A stretch of 64,000 nucleotides of DNA from Cellvibrionales bacterium (GTDB taxonomy: Bacteria; Pseudomonadota; Gammaproteobacteria; Pseudomonadales; UBA7239): contig JADJPU010000001.1 in NCBI GenBank assembly GCA_016713115.1, positions 2,356,001 to 2,420,000 of the forward strand, written 5' to 3'. This document shows positions 9,377 through 18,950 of this stretch, piece by piece. The notes beneath the pieces were generated by a model. The model searched no databases. It saw only the letters and a list, made by a program, of their open reading frames with translations, and was not told the origin of the DNA. Numbering within the stretch: position 1 is the first letter of the stretch; each line of letters opens with the position of its first letter. A program made the position numbers and the translations under genes.

Positions 9377-10183
9377 ATGTCCAACTTTGTCACTATTGAA
9401 AAAGACCGCCCCGGCATTGCCGTGGTGCGCATGAATCGCCCCGAGCGCATGAATGCCATGGCGTTTGATGTAATGGTTCCGCTAAAGGAAGCACTGGAAG
9501 AGCTCAGTTTTGATAACAATATTCGTGTGGTTATTCTCACGGGCGAAGGCAAGGGCTTTTGTTCCGGCGCAGATCTCAAAGACCCAGGCTATTTGTCGAT
9601 TTTTGACGGCTTGACCATGCCCGGCATTGCGCGCCGCGCCATGAAAGTCTTGGACGATGTGATGCACACGGTGCAAACCATGCACCAACCGGTAATTTCT
9701 GCCATCAACGGCCCCGCCATTGGCGGTGGTTTTTGTTTGTCGATGATTACGGATATCCGCGTGGCTTCTACCGAAGCAATCTTTCGTGCTGCCGGCATCA
9801 ACAACGGTTTAACTTCGGCGGAATTGGGGCTGAGCTACACCTTGCCACGCGCCATCGGCTCCACACGCGCTTTTGAAATCATGCTCACGGGGCGTGATGT
9901 GAGTGCCGAAGAAGCCGAGCGCATTGGTATTGTCTCTAAGGTGGTAGCGCCTGAAACCTTGATGGACACCTGTTATGCCATGGCAGAGCAAATCATGCAG
10001 CACAGCCATCTCGGTGTGGAGCTGTCAAAGCAAATGTTGTGGTCCGGCTTGCAAGCCAGCAATTTGCACACACACATGAACCATGAAGGCCACGCACAAT
10101 TGTATGTGCGCATGACAACCAAAAACTTTGAAGAGGCAATCAAAGCACGCAAAGAAGGTCGCAAACCCGACTTCAAAGATTGA
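9377..10183 (+). CDS. Enoyl-CoA hydratase/isomerase (crotonase) family protein
   Basis: This 268-residue crotonase-fold enzyme is likely to act on an enoyl-CoA or related acyl-CoA. The oxyanion-hole segments are clear: GKGFCSGADL near residue 60 and INGPAIGGGFCLSM near residue 113. One active-site Glu is retained in the SAELGLSYTLPR segment, but the second Glu of true hydratases is not obvious, so the exact reaction is uncertain. It is unrelated in role to the ccm genes, which start 12 bases downstream on the same strand and may be read from the same transcript. Confidence 0.82.
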   Translation: MSNFVTIEKDRPGIAVVRMNRPERMNAMAFDVMVPLKEALEELSFDNNIRVVILTGEGKGFCSGADLKDPGYLSIFDGLTMPGIARRAMKVLDDVMHTVQTMHQPVISAINGPAIGGGFCLSMITDIRVASTEAIFRAAGINNGLTSAELGLSYTLPRAIGSTRAFEIMLTGRDVSAEEAERIGIVSKVVAPETLMDTCYAMAEQIMQHSHLGVELSKQMLWSGLQASNLHTHMNHEGHAQLYVRMTTKNFEEAIKARKEGRKPDFKD

Positions 10184-10195
10184 GCAATACCGCAC

Positions 10196-10852
10196 ATGTC
10201 AAAAAACATTTCGTCCGTGCTACAACTCAAACAACTCTGTGTTTCTGTTGGACAACACACATTGTTCTCCGGCGTGGACTGCGCACTAAGCTCTGGAGAA
10301 TTGCTGTTAATCACCGGCGAAAACGGCAGTGGCAAAACTTCTTTACTGCGCGTGCTTGCCGGTTTGAACACGCAATACAGTGGCGAGGTGTGTTGGCAAG
10401 GAAAAACTATTCGCGACAACTGGTATGACTACGCGCAGCAATTGCTCTATCTCGGCCATCAGCCTGCCCTGAAATCGCAACTTTCCGCCTACGAAAACCT
10501 TGCGTGGTATGCGAGCGTTGCTGGCGCTAATGCAGAGCAAGTACAGCACGCGCTGCAAACACTCGGTATCGCACACAAAGCGCATCTCCCCTGTTATCGC
10601 TTATCCGCAGGGCAACAACGGCGCGTGGTACTCGCGCGATTGTTTTTTAGCTCGCAACCTTTGTGGATCTTGGATGAGCCTTTCACTGCACTCGACACCC
10701 ACGGCTTTGCCGTGATCGCCGAGCGTTTACAACAACACTGCGCGCAAGGCGGCAGTGTGATACTCACCACGCATCACGGCAGCGAAAATCTCGGCATCGT
10801 GCATCAAACCTTGTCTTTGGATGCACTGCCGACAAAAGAGCGTGCTGCATGA
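10196..10852 (+). CDS. ccmA: Heme exporter ATP-binding subunit CcmA
   Basis: CcmA is the ATPase of the CcmABCD complex that releases heme-loaded CcmE for cytochrome c maturation. The Walker A motif GENGSGKTSLL, the ABC signature LSAGQQRRVVLARL and the Walker B segment LWILDEPFTALD followed by an H-loop (ILTTHH) are all present in 218 residues, the normal length. The stop overlaps the start of ccmB by 4 bases (ATGA). This is the first gene of the ccm set here. Confidence 0.94.
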   Translation: MSKNISSVLQLKQLCVSVGQHTLFSGVDCALSSGELLLITGENGSGKTSLLRVLAGLNTQYSGEVCWQGKTIRDNWYDYAQQLLYLGHQPALKSQLSAYENLAWYASVAGANAEQVQHALQTLGIAHKAHLPCYRLSAGQQRRVVLARLFFSSQPLWILDEPFTALDTHGFAVIAERLQQHCAQGGSVILTTHHGSENLGIVHQTLSLDALPTKERAA

Positions 10853-11517
10853 GTATTCTCGCCGCGACTTTTCAACGCGAATGGCGTTTGGCTTGGCGCA
10901 ATTTGTCGGACGCGATGAACCCGCTTGCCTTTTTTTTGATGGTGATTGCCTTGGTGCCGCTGGGCATCAGCGCGGAATCCTCTCGCTTGGCAGCACTGGC
11001 ACCTGGTATGTTGTGGGTGGCCGCCCTGCTCGCCAGCTTGCTCTCCGCCGATATGTTATTTCGCCGCGATTACGATGACGGCATGCTGGAGCAATACCTG
11101 CTGTTGCCCGAACATTTATACGGCATGGTGTGGATTAAAGTGCTGATCCACTGGCTGTTCACTGGGCTGCCGTTGGCGCTGCTCTCGCCGCTGCTCGGCG
11201 GCATGCTGTCCCTGCCGGTTGCTGCCATGCCAACCGCCTTACTCGCGCTGGCACTGGGTACGCTGTGTTTGTCCCTGCTCGGAGCGATTGGTGCGGCACT
11301 GACCGTCAGCCTGCGACGCGGCGGGCTACTGATTGCCGTTATTATTTTGCCGCTCTATATCCCTGTGCTGATTTTTGGAGCCAGCGCTACTGCGCAAGCG
11401 GCAACAGGCACACCTGCTTGGGGGCAATTAGCCATACTCGCGGCGTTTGACTTAATGGCACTGGTGCTCACGCCGCTGGTGGTGGTCACCGGTTTGCGGA
11501 TTGCCGTGGAGGGTTAA
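10849..11517 (+). CDS. ccmB: Heme exporter membrane subunit CcmB
   Basis: CcmB is the inner-membrane permease-like partner of CcmA. The 222 residues form six hydrophobic segments after an N-terminal amphipathic stretch (FQREWRLAWRN). The family segment FRRDYDDGMLEQYLLLPEHL lies near residues 70-90. It overlaps ccmA by 4 bases and is followed by a 69-base gap before ccmC. Confidence 0.93.
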   Translation: MSILAATFQREWRLAWRNLSDAMNPLAFFLMVIALVPLGISAESSRLAALAPGMLWVAALLASLLSADMLFRRDYDDGMLEQYLLLPEHLYGMVWIKVLIHWLFTGLPLALLSPLLGGMLSLPVAAMPTALLALALGTLCLSLLGAIGAALTVSLRRGGLLIAVIILPLYIPVLIFGASATAQAATGTPAWGQLAILAAFDLMALVLTPLVVVTGLRIAVEG

Positions 11518-11586
11518 CGCTATGCCCTGTGGTATCCTGCGCCCGCTTTTTTTGCCCTCCACTGAACGCACTGCTGTTATCCCGTC

Positions 11587-12345
11587 ATGTTAAAAACTTG
11601 GTTCCATCGCTGGGGGTCGCCCCCTTGGTTCTATCGCATGAGCGGCAAGCTGCTGCCTTGGCTGGGTGCAGCCGCTTTCTTGCTCTTGCTAATCGGCAGT
11701 GTGTGGGGCTTGGCTGTTGCGCCGGAGGATGCGAGACAAGGCAATAGCTATCGCATCATCTATATCCATGTTCCCTCTGCTTTTCTTGCGCTCGCAGGTT
11801 ATTACTTGATGGCGATTGCAGGCTGTATTGGCTTGGTGTGGCGGATGAAGCTCGCATTCTGGGCACTGCGTGCTGCAGCTCCCCTCGGTGCAGCAATGAC
11901 TTTTATTGCACTGATCACCGGCTCTTTCTGGGGCAAACCCACTTGGGGCACTTGGTGGGAGTGGGATGCGCGCATCACCTCCATGCTGATTTTATTTTTT
12001 CTTTATCTCGGCGTGATGGCACTCGCTAACGCGTATCAAAACACGGATAACGGCAACCGCGCTGCCAGCGTGCTCGCGCTCGTTGGTACGGTCAATATTC
12101 CAATTATTTATATGTCGGTGAAATGGTGGAACACCCTGCATCAAGGCGCCACATTAAAACTGACATCTGCCTCCACCATCGACCCCTCTATGTTGCAACC
12201 ACTTTGGGTGATGATCGTCGGCTTTTATTGCTTGTACGCCGTGCTGTTGTTGCTGAACCTGCGCTGTGAAATTTTGTCGAACGAACGCAACAGTCGCTGG
12301 CTGATTGATTTGTTTAACGCGCCATCTTCACGAGAGAAACAGTGA
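11587..12345 (+). CDS. ccmC: Heme exporter/handling protein CcmC
   Basis: CcmC is a six-helix inner-membrane protein that loads heme onto CcmE. The tryptophan-rich WWD-type segment GTWWEWDARITS lies near residue 120, with the periplasmic histidines of the family in IHVPSAF and VKWWNTLHQG. The 252-residue length is normal. Its TGA shares one base with the ATG of ccmD (TGATG). Confidence 0.94.
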   Translation: MLKTWFHRWGSPPWFYRMSGKLLPWLGAAAFLLLLIGSVWGLAVAPEDARQGNSYRIIYIHVPSAFLALAGYYLMAIAGCIGLVWRMKLAFWALRAAAPLGAAMTFIALITGSFWGKPTWGTWWEWDARITSMLILFFLYLGVMALANAYQNTDNGNRAASVLALVGTVNIPIIYMSVKWWNTLHQGATLKLTSASTIDPSMLQPLWVMIVGFYCLYAVLLLLNLRCEILSNERNSRWLIDLFNAPSSREKQ

Positions 12346-12509
12346 TGTACTTCGCTACTCTGCAAGAGCTAATCCACATGCACGGCCACGGTTTTTATGT
12401 ATGGAGCGCCTACAGCATCAGCTTTATCACTTTATTAGTCATGGTATGGAAACCACTTCAACGACACACAACCTTGCGCAAGGAGATCGCGCAACAAGTT
12501 CAGGAATAA
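12345..12509 (+). CDS. ccmD: Heme exporter small subunit CcmD
   Basis: This 54-codon gene encodes a single-pass membrane protein. It begins MYFATLQELIHMHGHGFYVW, has one hydrophobic helix (about residues 18-35) and a basic C-terminal tail. The MHGHG-Y-VW pattern, the size and the position between ccmC and ccmE identify CcmD, which holds the CcmABC-CcmE complex together. The ATG overlaps the ccmC stop by one base, and ccmE starts 3 bases after its stop. Confidence 0.92.
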   Translation: MYFATLQELIHMHGHGFYVWSAYSISFITLLVMVWKPLQRHTTLRKEIAQQVQE

Positions 12510-12512
12510 TCC

Positions 12513-12959
12513 ATGCACCCCATACGCAAACAACGCCTGCTGATTGTGATTGCGATTCTCGTTGCGTCTAGCCTTGCCATTGGTTTAATCACTTTTGCTC
12601 TGCGTGAAAATATGAACTTATTTTTTACGCCAGCCGACATTATTAACAACAAAGCCCCGCTGGATAAAACGATTCGTTTGGGCGGCTTTGTAGATAAAGG
12701 CAGCGTACAGCGTGATGCCAATAGCCTTGCGGTGCAGTTTGCTATCGGCGATGGAAAACACAGTATTCCTGTCATTTACACGGGCATCCTCCCCGACTTA
12801 TTTGCCGAAGAACAGGCAGCTATCACCAAAGGCAAATGGGACGGAAAAATATTCGTGGCGACCGAAGTGCTCGCCAAACACGACGAAAACTACACACCAC
12901 CGGAAATCCGCGACAGCATGAAAAAAATGGGGCCGAAGCCGGCGGCTCATCCACAGTAG
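12513..12959 (+). CDS. ccmE: Periplasmic heme chaperone CcmE
   Basis: CcmE binds heme covalently in the periplasm and passes it to apocytochrome c. A short cytoplasmic end is followed by a membrane anchor (about residues 8-30) and an OB-fold domain. The heme-binding His123 and the conserved Tyr127 are in KHDENY, so this is the standard His-type CcmE. The length of 148 residues is normal. It lies 3 bases after ccmD and 6 bases before ccmF. Confidence 0.94.
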   Translation: MHPIRKQRLLIVIAILVASSLAIGLITFALRENMNLFFTPADIINNKAPLDKTIRLGGFVDKGSVQRDANSLAVQFAIGDGKHSIPVIYTGILPDLFAEEQAAITKGKWDGKIFVATEVLAKHDENYTPPEIRDSMKKMGPKPAAHPQ

Positions 12960-12965
12960 GTCATC

Positions 12966-14972
12966 ATGATTCCCGAGTTCGGTCTTTACTGCCTCATCCT
13001 CGCTTTTTGCTTCAGTATTGCGCAAGGTGTACTGCCAATTGCAGGATCCTATTTGCATTCCTCGCGCTGGATGCGCATTGCCTCTCCTCTTGCGCTGACT
13101 AGCTGTGCATTGTTGTGCGGTAGTTTTGCAACACTGGTTTACAGCTTCGTCACTGACGATTTTTCGCTGAAATATGTCGCCAATAATTCCAACACCTTAT
13201 TGCCTGTGCAATACAAAGTTAGCGCCACTTGGGGTGCGCACGAAGGCTCATTACTATTGTGGTTGCTGATACTCAGTTTTTGGTCGGCGCTGTTTGCGCT
13301 GCGCTCCACAAAATTACCCATCGTGTTGCGTGCTCGCGTGCTCGGCGTACTCGGCTTAGTCACCACGGGCTTTAGCGCTTTCACCTTATTTACCTCCAAT
13401 CCTTTTACGCGCAACTTGCCTTTTATTCCATCAGAAGGCAGCGACCTCAATCCTTTATTGCAAGATTTTGGTCTCATCATTCACCCACCGATGTTGTATT
13501 TTGGCTATGTAGGTTTTGCAATTCCCTTTGCATTTGCCATTGCTGCCTTACTAGAAACGGACGCACCATTGCGCAGCAGTGTCAGCAATGAATGGACGCG
13601 CTGGGTGCGCCCTTGGGTCAATACCGCATGGGCATTTCTCACCATTGGCATCGCACTCGGCAGTTGGTGGGCGTATTACGAATTGGGTTGGGGCGGCTGG
13701 TGGTTTTGGGATCCCGTAGAAAACGCTTCGTTTATGCCTTGGTTAGCTGGCACCGCACTACTACATTCTTTAGCAGCTAGCGATAAGCGACAATTATTTT
13801 CTAGTTGGACGCTGCTGCTTTCTATTTTTGCTTTTTCGCTGAGCTTACTCGGCACATTTTTAGTGCGCTCAGGCGTGCTCACATCGGTTCACGCTTTTGC
13901 GAGCGACCCAACGCGCGGCTATTATATTTTGGCGTTTCTCGCCATTGTGATCGGCTGTTCACTCACACTTTTTGCGTTTCGCGCACCGACGACACCTTCA
14001 ACCGGCTACCGTTTTTTATCGCGCGAAATGTTTGTACTGCTCAACAGCTGCCTGATGGCCGTCATTTTAGCGACGGTTTGTTTGGGAACGCTCTACCCTT
14101 TGATGGCAGATGCCATGCAGTGGGGGAAAATTTCTGTCGGCCCTCCTTACTTCAACAGTTTTTTTATTCCTTTAATGTTTATTGTTCTGTTGCTGCTGCC
14201 TGTTGGCGTACAACTGCACTGGCATGATCGACATACATTTAAAGAATTGTTTTTTCAATGGATGAAAAAACCCTTTATTGCCGCCCTGTTGTTTGCGCCA
14301 CTGCTGATACTTGCACTGGCTCTGCCATTTTCTGCATTAACCGTACTCGCCGCTTGGTTGGGTTTGTGGGTCATCATTAGCACCCTAATGGATATTCGCC
14401 ACAAACTGCGCAATGCCCACACGCCTTGGCAAGGGCTGCAATCGTTACGCGCGAGCTATTGGGGCATGTGTCTTGCGCACATAGGCATTGCATTTAGTGC
14501 CATGGGCATTGCATTCACTTCCTTGGCCAGCGAGCAGCAGGATATTCGTCTCGCGCCCGGCGAATCCGTTTCGTTAGCTGGATATCACTTCAGCTTTGAC
14601 TCACTCACGCAAAATAATGGTGCCAATTACACAGCACAGCGCGCCAACTTTACTGTGATTGCGCCTAACGCCACATCACGCAACCTGCAACCTGAGAAAC
14701 GCACCTACATTGTTTCCAATCAAGTGATGACCGAAGCGGCAATTTGGCCTAGCTTCACTCGCGATATTTATATTTCGATGGGAGAAGCACTACAGCCTGA
14801 AGCAGGTAGCGCTAGCGCTTGGTCCTTGCGTTTGCACATCAAACCCGCCGTGCGCTGGATTTGGCTGGGAGCAATTTTAATGGCTCTGGGCGCTGTATTG
14901 GCTGTGTTGGATAAGCGTTACCGCAATGTGCGCTTACACCAACACACCGCACAAGAGCATGTCACCTCATGA
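12966..14972 (+). CDS. ccmF: Cytochrome c heme lyase subunit CcmF
   Basis: CcmF is the large inner-membrane subunit of the heme ligation complex. The 668-residue protein has about 14-15 hydrophobic segments. It carries the WWD domain (GGWWFWDPVENASFMPW, about residues 240-257) and the conserved WGAHEGS near residue 88. The periplasmic loop near the C-terminus is of normal size. Its stop overlaps the ccmG start by 4 bases. In other bacteria CcmF works with CcmH and CcmI, whose genes are not present here. Confidence 0.94.
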   Translation: MIPEFGLYCLILAFCFSIAQGVLPIAGSYLHSSRWMRIASPLALTSCALLCGSFATLVYSFVTDDFSLKYVANNSNTLLPVQYKVSATWGAHEGSLLLWLLILSFWSALFALRSTKLPIVLRARVLGVLGLVTTGFSAFTLFTSNPFTRNLPFIPSEGSDLNPLLQDFGLIIHPPMLYFGYVGFAIPFAFAIAALLETDAPLRSSVSNEWTRWVRPWVNTAWAFLTIGIALGSWWAYYELGWGGWWFWDPVENASFMPWLAGTALLHSLAASDKRQLFSSWTLLLSIFAFSLSLLGTFLVRSGVLTSVHAFASDPTRGYYILAFLAIVIGCSLTLFAFRAPTTPSTGYRFLSREMFVLLNSCLMAVILATVCLGTLYPLMADAMQWGKISVGPPYFNSFFIPLMFIVLLLLPVGVQLHWHDRHTFKELFFQWMKKPFIAALLFAPLLILALALPFSALTVLAAWLGLWVIISTLMDIRHKLRNAHTPWQGLQSLRASYWGMCLAHIGIAFSAMGIAFTSLASEQQDIRLAPGESVSLAGYHFSFDSLTQNNGANYTAQRANFTVIAPNATSRNLQPEKRTYIVSNQVMTEAAIWPSFTRDIYISMGEALQPEAGSASAWSLRLHIKPAVRWIWLGAILMALGAVLAVLDKRYRNVRLHQHTAQEHVTS

Positions 14973-15493
14973 AAAAACGCATCACTCTCTTTCTCCCTCT
15001 ACTGGGTTTTGTTGTGCTCGCCATTTTTCTCATGCGCGGCTTGTCTTTAGATCCCAAGGAAATGCCGAGTGCATTGCTGAACAAACCCTTTCCCGTTTTT
15101 TCTTTACCCTCACTGCGTAGCCAAACAACGCTGACAGAAAAAAATCTGCACGGGCAAAAGGTATTGGTCAATGTATGGGCAACTTGGTGTATTACCTGTC
15201 GTGTTGAGCATCCCTTTTTAATGCAGCTCGCGAATGAAAACATTCCCATTTATGGCATTAACTACAAAGACAGCAACCCTGCTGCTGAAGTTTGGCTAAA
15301 AGAAAAAGGTGATCCTTATCGTGATGTGATTGTCGATGCTGAAGGAAAGCTAGGAATTGACCTTGGTGTATTTGGCGCGCCAGAAACCTATTTTGTAGAT
15401 TCATCAGGAATCATTCGCCACAAGCATGTAGGCGATCTCAATGCACGGAATTGGAATGATGAGCTCAAGGGTGTGTGGGAAAAACTCCCCTAA
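14969..15493 (+). CDS. ccmG: Thiol:disulfide interchange protein CcmG/DsbE
   Basis: CcmG is a membrane-anchored periplasmic thioredoxin that reduces apocytochrome c cysteines. An N-terminal anchor (residues 5-23) is followed by a thioredoxin fold with the redox pair Cys74/Cys77 in WCITC, where most relatives have WCPTC or WCVTC. The cis-Pro lies in GAPETYFVD. The length of 174 residues is normal. This is the last ccm gene. The next gene converges on it, with stop codons overlapping by 4 bases. Confidence 0.93.
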   Translation: MKKRITLFLPLLGFVVLAIFLMRGLSLDPKEMPSALLNKPFPVFSLPSLRSQTTLTEKNLHGQKVLVNVWATWCITCRVEHPFLMQLANENIPIYGINYKDSNPAAEVWLKEKGDPYRDVIVDAEGKLGIDLGVFGAPETYFVDSSGIIRHKHVGDLNARNWNDELKGVWEKLP

Positions 15494-16980
15494 TAATCAT
15501 TAACTGATGGCGCCAAAGTAAAATAAAAAGTGGCACCTTGCTCCACCTGTGCCTCCGCCCAAATCTCTCCGCTGTGTCGATGCACAATCCGCGCCACCGT
15601 TGCCAAACCAATACCCAACCCATGAAACTCATGGTCGCTATGCAATCGGTGAAACGGTGAGAACAGCTTATCGATATATTTCATATCGAATCCTGCACCG
15701 TTGTCACGCACGAAATACACTAAATCGCCACTGCGATCATGCACCCCAAACTCTACCGTTGGGCTCTCGACTTTACTGCTGTATTTCCACGCGTTACCCA
15801 ATAAATTTTCCAATACCACACGCAAAAGATCGCTGTCGCCATTGGCCATTAAACTATCAGCGCGAATAAATGTTACCGCCTGTTCCCGATGACTGGCGCG
15901 TAAATTATCAACGACCTCATCTGCCATTTCCGTAAGATTCACGGTGGTATAACGCATATCCTGTCGTGACACACGCGACAGGTGCAGCAGACTATCAATC
16001 AGCGTCCCCATGCGCTGACTGGCTGCGCGTATTCTGCCAATGTAGTTGCGACCGATGTCATCCAATTGCGCACCGCAATCTTCCAGCAATGCAGCACTGA
16101 AGCCGTCCACCGAACGCAAGGGCGAGCGCAAATCATGTGAAACCGAATAAGTAAAAGCTTCCAGCTCGCGATTGGTTGCACGCAATTCACTGGTGCGTGT
16201 TTGCACTTCTTCTTCCAAATGCTCATTGGCATGTAACAACGCGCGATTTTGCAATTCAATGGTGTCCAACATGCCATTAAAAGCCTGCACAAGTTGACCG
16301 AGCTCATCCTGTCTATCGGTTCGCGCGCGCAAGGAATAATCTTTGAACCGATTAATGGTGTTAGCAATTTGCGCAAGCATCAGCAGTGGCGCAGAGATAA
16401 ATGCTTGCACTTTGCTTGATAACACAATGGATACCATGCTCACCAGCAGGACAACCAGAATGACCACAACACCAAATACCAAAAACTTCTGGTTTAAGGC
16501 ATCCAAAGAGACGCGCAAATGTAATTGCCCAATTTTCTGTGAATCTTGCCAAAGAATGGGCTGAATCAAATCTAGATACCCATCTTGAAATCGAGAAATG
16601 AAATTTTCAGAAGCCAAACACACAACACCAGGAATACTGTTTCCTTCGATATCAGGCGATTGATAATGGCCGCGCAAATACATGGCAACTACCTGGCCAC
16701 CATCATTTTTTATACACGCTGAAACCAAGGATGGGTCAATACCAAAACCCCGCAAACTTTTTCGTGCATCCAACACATCGTTATACGCCACGGCATTCGC
16801 ACTATGGCTGGCTACTACTCTTGCCAACAATGTGGCTTGCTGTACCAAATTATTGCGATAGGCATAACGATCATAAGTAACGAATGCCACGCTAGCGAGC
16901 AACAAACCCAAAAAACTGATGGCGCAAATCATCAGTATTAACTGCTGCTTAACGGGGATGCTTTTAAGTTTTTCGATCAC
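15490..16980 (-). CDS. Membrane sensor histidine kinase (periplasmic sensor, HAMP, HisKA, HATPase)
   Basis: This 496-residue kinase has two membrane helices (about residues 13-32 and 165-190) flanking a periplasmic sensor that looks like a CHASE8 domain. A HAMP linker (KDYSLRARTDRQDELGQL) and coiled coil lead to a HisKA domain with phospho-acceptor His in SHDLRSPLRSVDGF. The HATPase domain has NLLGNAWKYSSK, DNGAGFD and GLGIGLATVARI. This phytochrome-like HisKA/HATPase type is common in orphan kinases. No response regulator is adjacent. It ends against ccmG and overlaps the upstream hydrolase gene by 4 bases. Confidence 0.87.
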   Translation of the reverse strand: MIEKLKSIPVKQQLILMICAISFLGLLLASVAFVTYDRYAYRNNLVQQATLLARVVASHSANAVAYNDVLDARKSLRGFGIDPSLVSACIKNDGGQVVAMYLRGHYQSPDIEGNSIPGVVCLASENFISRFQDGYLDLIQPILWQDSQKIGQLHLRVSLDALNQKFLVFGVVVILVVLLVSMVSIVLSSKVQAFISAPLLMLAQIANTINRFKDYSLRARTDRQDELGQLVQAFNGMLDTIELQNRALLHANEHLEEEVQTRTSELRATNRELEAFTYSVSHDLRSPLRSVDGFSAALLEDCGAQLDDIGRNYIGRIRAASQRMGTLIDSLLHLSRVSRQDMRYTTVNLTEMADEVVDNLRASHREQAVTFIRADSLMANGDSDLLRVVLENLLGNAWKYSSKVESPTVEFGVHDRSGDLVYFVRDNGAGFDMKYIDKLFSPFHRLHSDHEFHGLGIGLATVARIVHRHSGEIWAEAQVEQGATFYFTLAPSVNDY

Positions 16981-17837
16981 AATCGTTGGAAAAAACTATT
17001 GAAGGCTTGGCCCAGTATGCTTTGCGCTCCTTCCATGTGCAAATGATGACCGCCCGCATGCACCGTCCAACTGACTTGCGGTAAAGCCAACAAGCGCTCA
17101 GCGTAGTCAGGATATGCTTGCACTAAGCCCTGCTCGGCCAAGCACAGTTCTGTCGGCACGCTGATAGCGCGATGACAGGCATCCATTTGTTCAGGGGTCA
17201 GTCGCATCAATGAAGGTACGCGTAAACGCGGATCGGTGCGCCAGCTCCACTGCCCCTCACTGTGCTGCACAGCATTGCGCAGCGTAATACAAGTTGCCGC
17301 CTCATTAGCCAATGGAAAGCCGTAGCGCTGGCGCTGCGCCACCATCTCATCCAATGACGCGTATACACGAGCTGGCTTCTTCAGACTTTCTGCACGCAAA
17401 CTATCGGCAATTTGCATGGGGGTTTGCGCAGCCTGCGTGGTCTGTGCCCATAACCCGTCAATCAAGCCTAAGGCACGAATACGCTCAGGCATTGCGGATG
17501 TTAAAAGTGCGGCGATAATGGCGCCACGCGAATGTCCTAACAGCCCAAAACGCTGCCAACCGAGTTGATCAGCCACCGCGAGAATTTCGCGAAAATCGTC
17601 GCAAATTAGATAATTAGCGTGAACGACACGGTGATCGCTATGACCGTGACCCGCCATATCCAAAGCCACTAAATCGACATTCGGCATTGCGAGTGCAAGC
17701 TGAGCGAAACTTTCGCTATTGTCCAACCAGCCGTGCAAGGCAATCACGGGAATTCCACCGTTATTCCAGCGCTGCGCCACCAAGCGCAGGCCCAGCACAT
17801 CAAAATAAATTTGCTCAGGTATTGGCTGACTGTGCAT
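16977..17837 (-). CDS. Alpha/beta hydrolase
   Basis: This is an alpha/beta-hydrolase-fold protein of about 286 residues. The oxyanion segment VIALHGWLDNSESF, the nucleophile elbow GHSRGA and the catalytic His in AGGHHLHMEG are visible. The substrate cannot be predicted. An upstream in-frame ATG at 17873 would add 12 residues, and neither start has a clear ribosome-binding site. Either start overlaps the end of gpsA, and the stop overlaps the sensor-kinase start by 4 bases, so gpsA, this gene and the kinase probably share a transcript. Confidence 0.8.
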   Translation of the reverse strand: MHSQPIPEQIYFDVLGLRLVAQRWNNGGIPVIALHGWLDNSESFAQLALAMPNVDLVALDMAGHGHSDHRVVHANYLICDDFREILAVADQLGWQRFGLLGHSRGAIIAALLTSAMPERIRALGLIDGLWAQTTQAAQTPMQIADSLRAESLKKPARVYASLDEMVAQRQRYGFPLANEAATCITLRNAVQHSEGQWSWRTDPRLRVPSLMRLTPEQMDACHRAISVPTELCLAEQGLVQAYPDYAERLLALPQVSWTVHAGGHHLHMEGAQSILGQAFNSFFQRL

Positions 17838-18879
17838 CAGGTGCAGTGACAAGATTGGCGCGATATTCCACATCGCTGTTGTTATCGCTACCCATTAAAG
17901 CGGCACTGGCATCCGCAATACTTCTGCCGTTAAACAAAATATCGTTCAGCGCACTCACCAAGGGCATGTACACACCCAACTCATCGGCTTTTAGTTTCAC
18001 TAGATGAATGGTGTTGATGCCTTCCGCTACTTGCCCCACTTCTGTAATGGCCTCTTGCAGCGAACGCCCCTGACCGATGGCAAAACCAATTCGATAATTG
18101 CGCGAACGCGGTGATGTGCAAGTCACAATCAAATCACCGACACCAGCCAAGCCGATAAAGGTCAGCGGGTCTGCGCCCAATTTCGCTGCAAAGCGCCCCA
18201 TTTCTGCCAAGCTGCGCGTAATCAACATACTGATTGTGTTGTAGCCCAAACCTAATGCCGCCGCCATACCACAGGCAATGGCGTAGCTGTTTTTTAGCAC
18301 ACCGCCCAATTCCACGCCGTAAACATCATTATTGCTGTACACGCGAAAATATGGGCTGCGCAAACAATCTTGCACTTGCTGACAAACCGCAGCATCCGCA
18401 CTTGCCACCACGGTTCCTGTTAATTGCTTTTCTGCAATCTCACCAGCGAGATTAGGACCGCTCAGAACGGCAATGCGATGTTTGGGCAGCTCTTGCTTCA
18501 ACACATCACTCATCAACCAAAAGCCGTGATGATTTTCGCCCGTCTCGATACCTTTTGCCGTGCTGACAACAATGGCATCAGGCGCTAAAAACGGCCGCAT
18601 TTGTTGCACCATTGCACGAAAAACTTTACTTGGCACAGAAACAAACACGATAGCTGCATCAGACAATGACTGTCTTAAATCTGCGGAAATATGTAAACGC
18701 GAATCGAGTTTTAATCCAGGGAGATATGCAGAGTTTTCATGCGAAGCTTGAATCGCAGCCGCCTTCGCTGCGTCACGCACCCACAACACTGTGGGTACAT
18801 CATTTTCTGCCAGAATATTGGCGATGGCAGTGCCAAAACTGCCGCCGCCTATCACTACTATCTTTTTGCTCTGCGTCAT
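17815..18879 (-). CDS. gpsA: NAD(P)H-dependent glycerol-3-phosphate dehydrogenase
   Basis: GpsA reduces dihydroxyacetone phosphate to sn-glycerol 3-phosphate for phospholipid synthesis. The dinucleotide fold starts at VIGGGSFGTAIANILAEN. The catalytic Lys lies in ELGGVLKNSYAIACGMA, and GLAGVGDLIVTCTSPRSRNY is the substrate-binding loop. The length of 354 residues is slightly longer than the E. coli enzyme, with the extra residues at the C-terminus. It begins about 70 bases after the end of htpG. Confidence 0.93.
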   Translation of the reverse strand: MTQSKKIVVIGGGSFGTAIANILAENDVPTVLWVRDAAKAAAIQASHENSAYLPGLKLDSRLHISADLRQSLSDAAIVFVSVPSKVFRAMVQQMRPFLAPDAIVVSTAKGIETGENHHGFWLMSDVLKQELPKHRIAVLSGPNLAGEIAEKQLTGTVVASADAAVCQQVQDCLRSPYFRVYSNNDVYGVELGGVLKNSYAIACGMAAALGLGYNTISMLITRSLAEMGRFAAKLGADPLTFIGLAGVGDLIVTCTSPRSRNYRIGFAIGQGRSLQEAITEVGQVAEGINTIHLVKLKADELGVYMPLVSALNDILFNGRSIADASAALMGSDNNSDVEYRANLVTAPDAQSANT

Positions 18880-18950
18880 CGACTTCTGTCTATAGGGAAG
18901 CGGCTACAATTTGGCAAACAATAGCACAAAAGCCCGTTTCGATAGATTGA

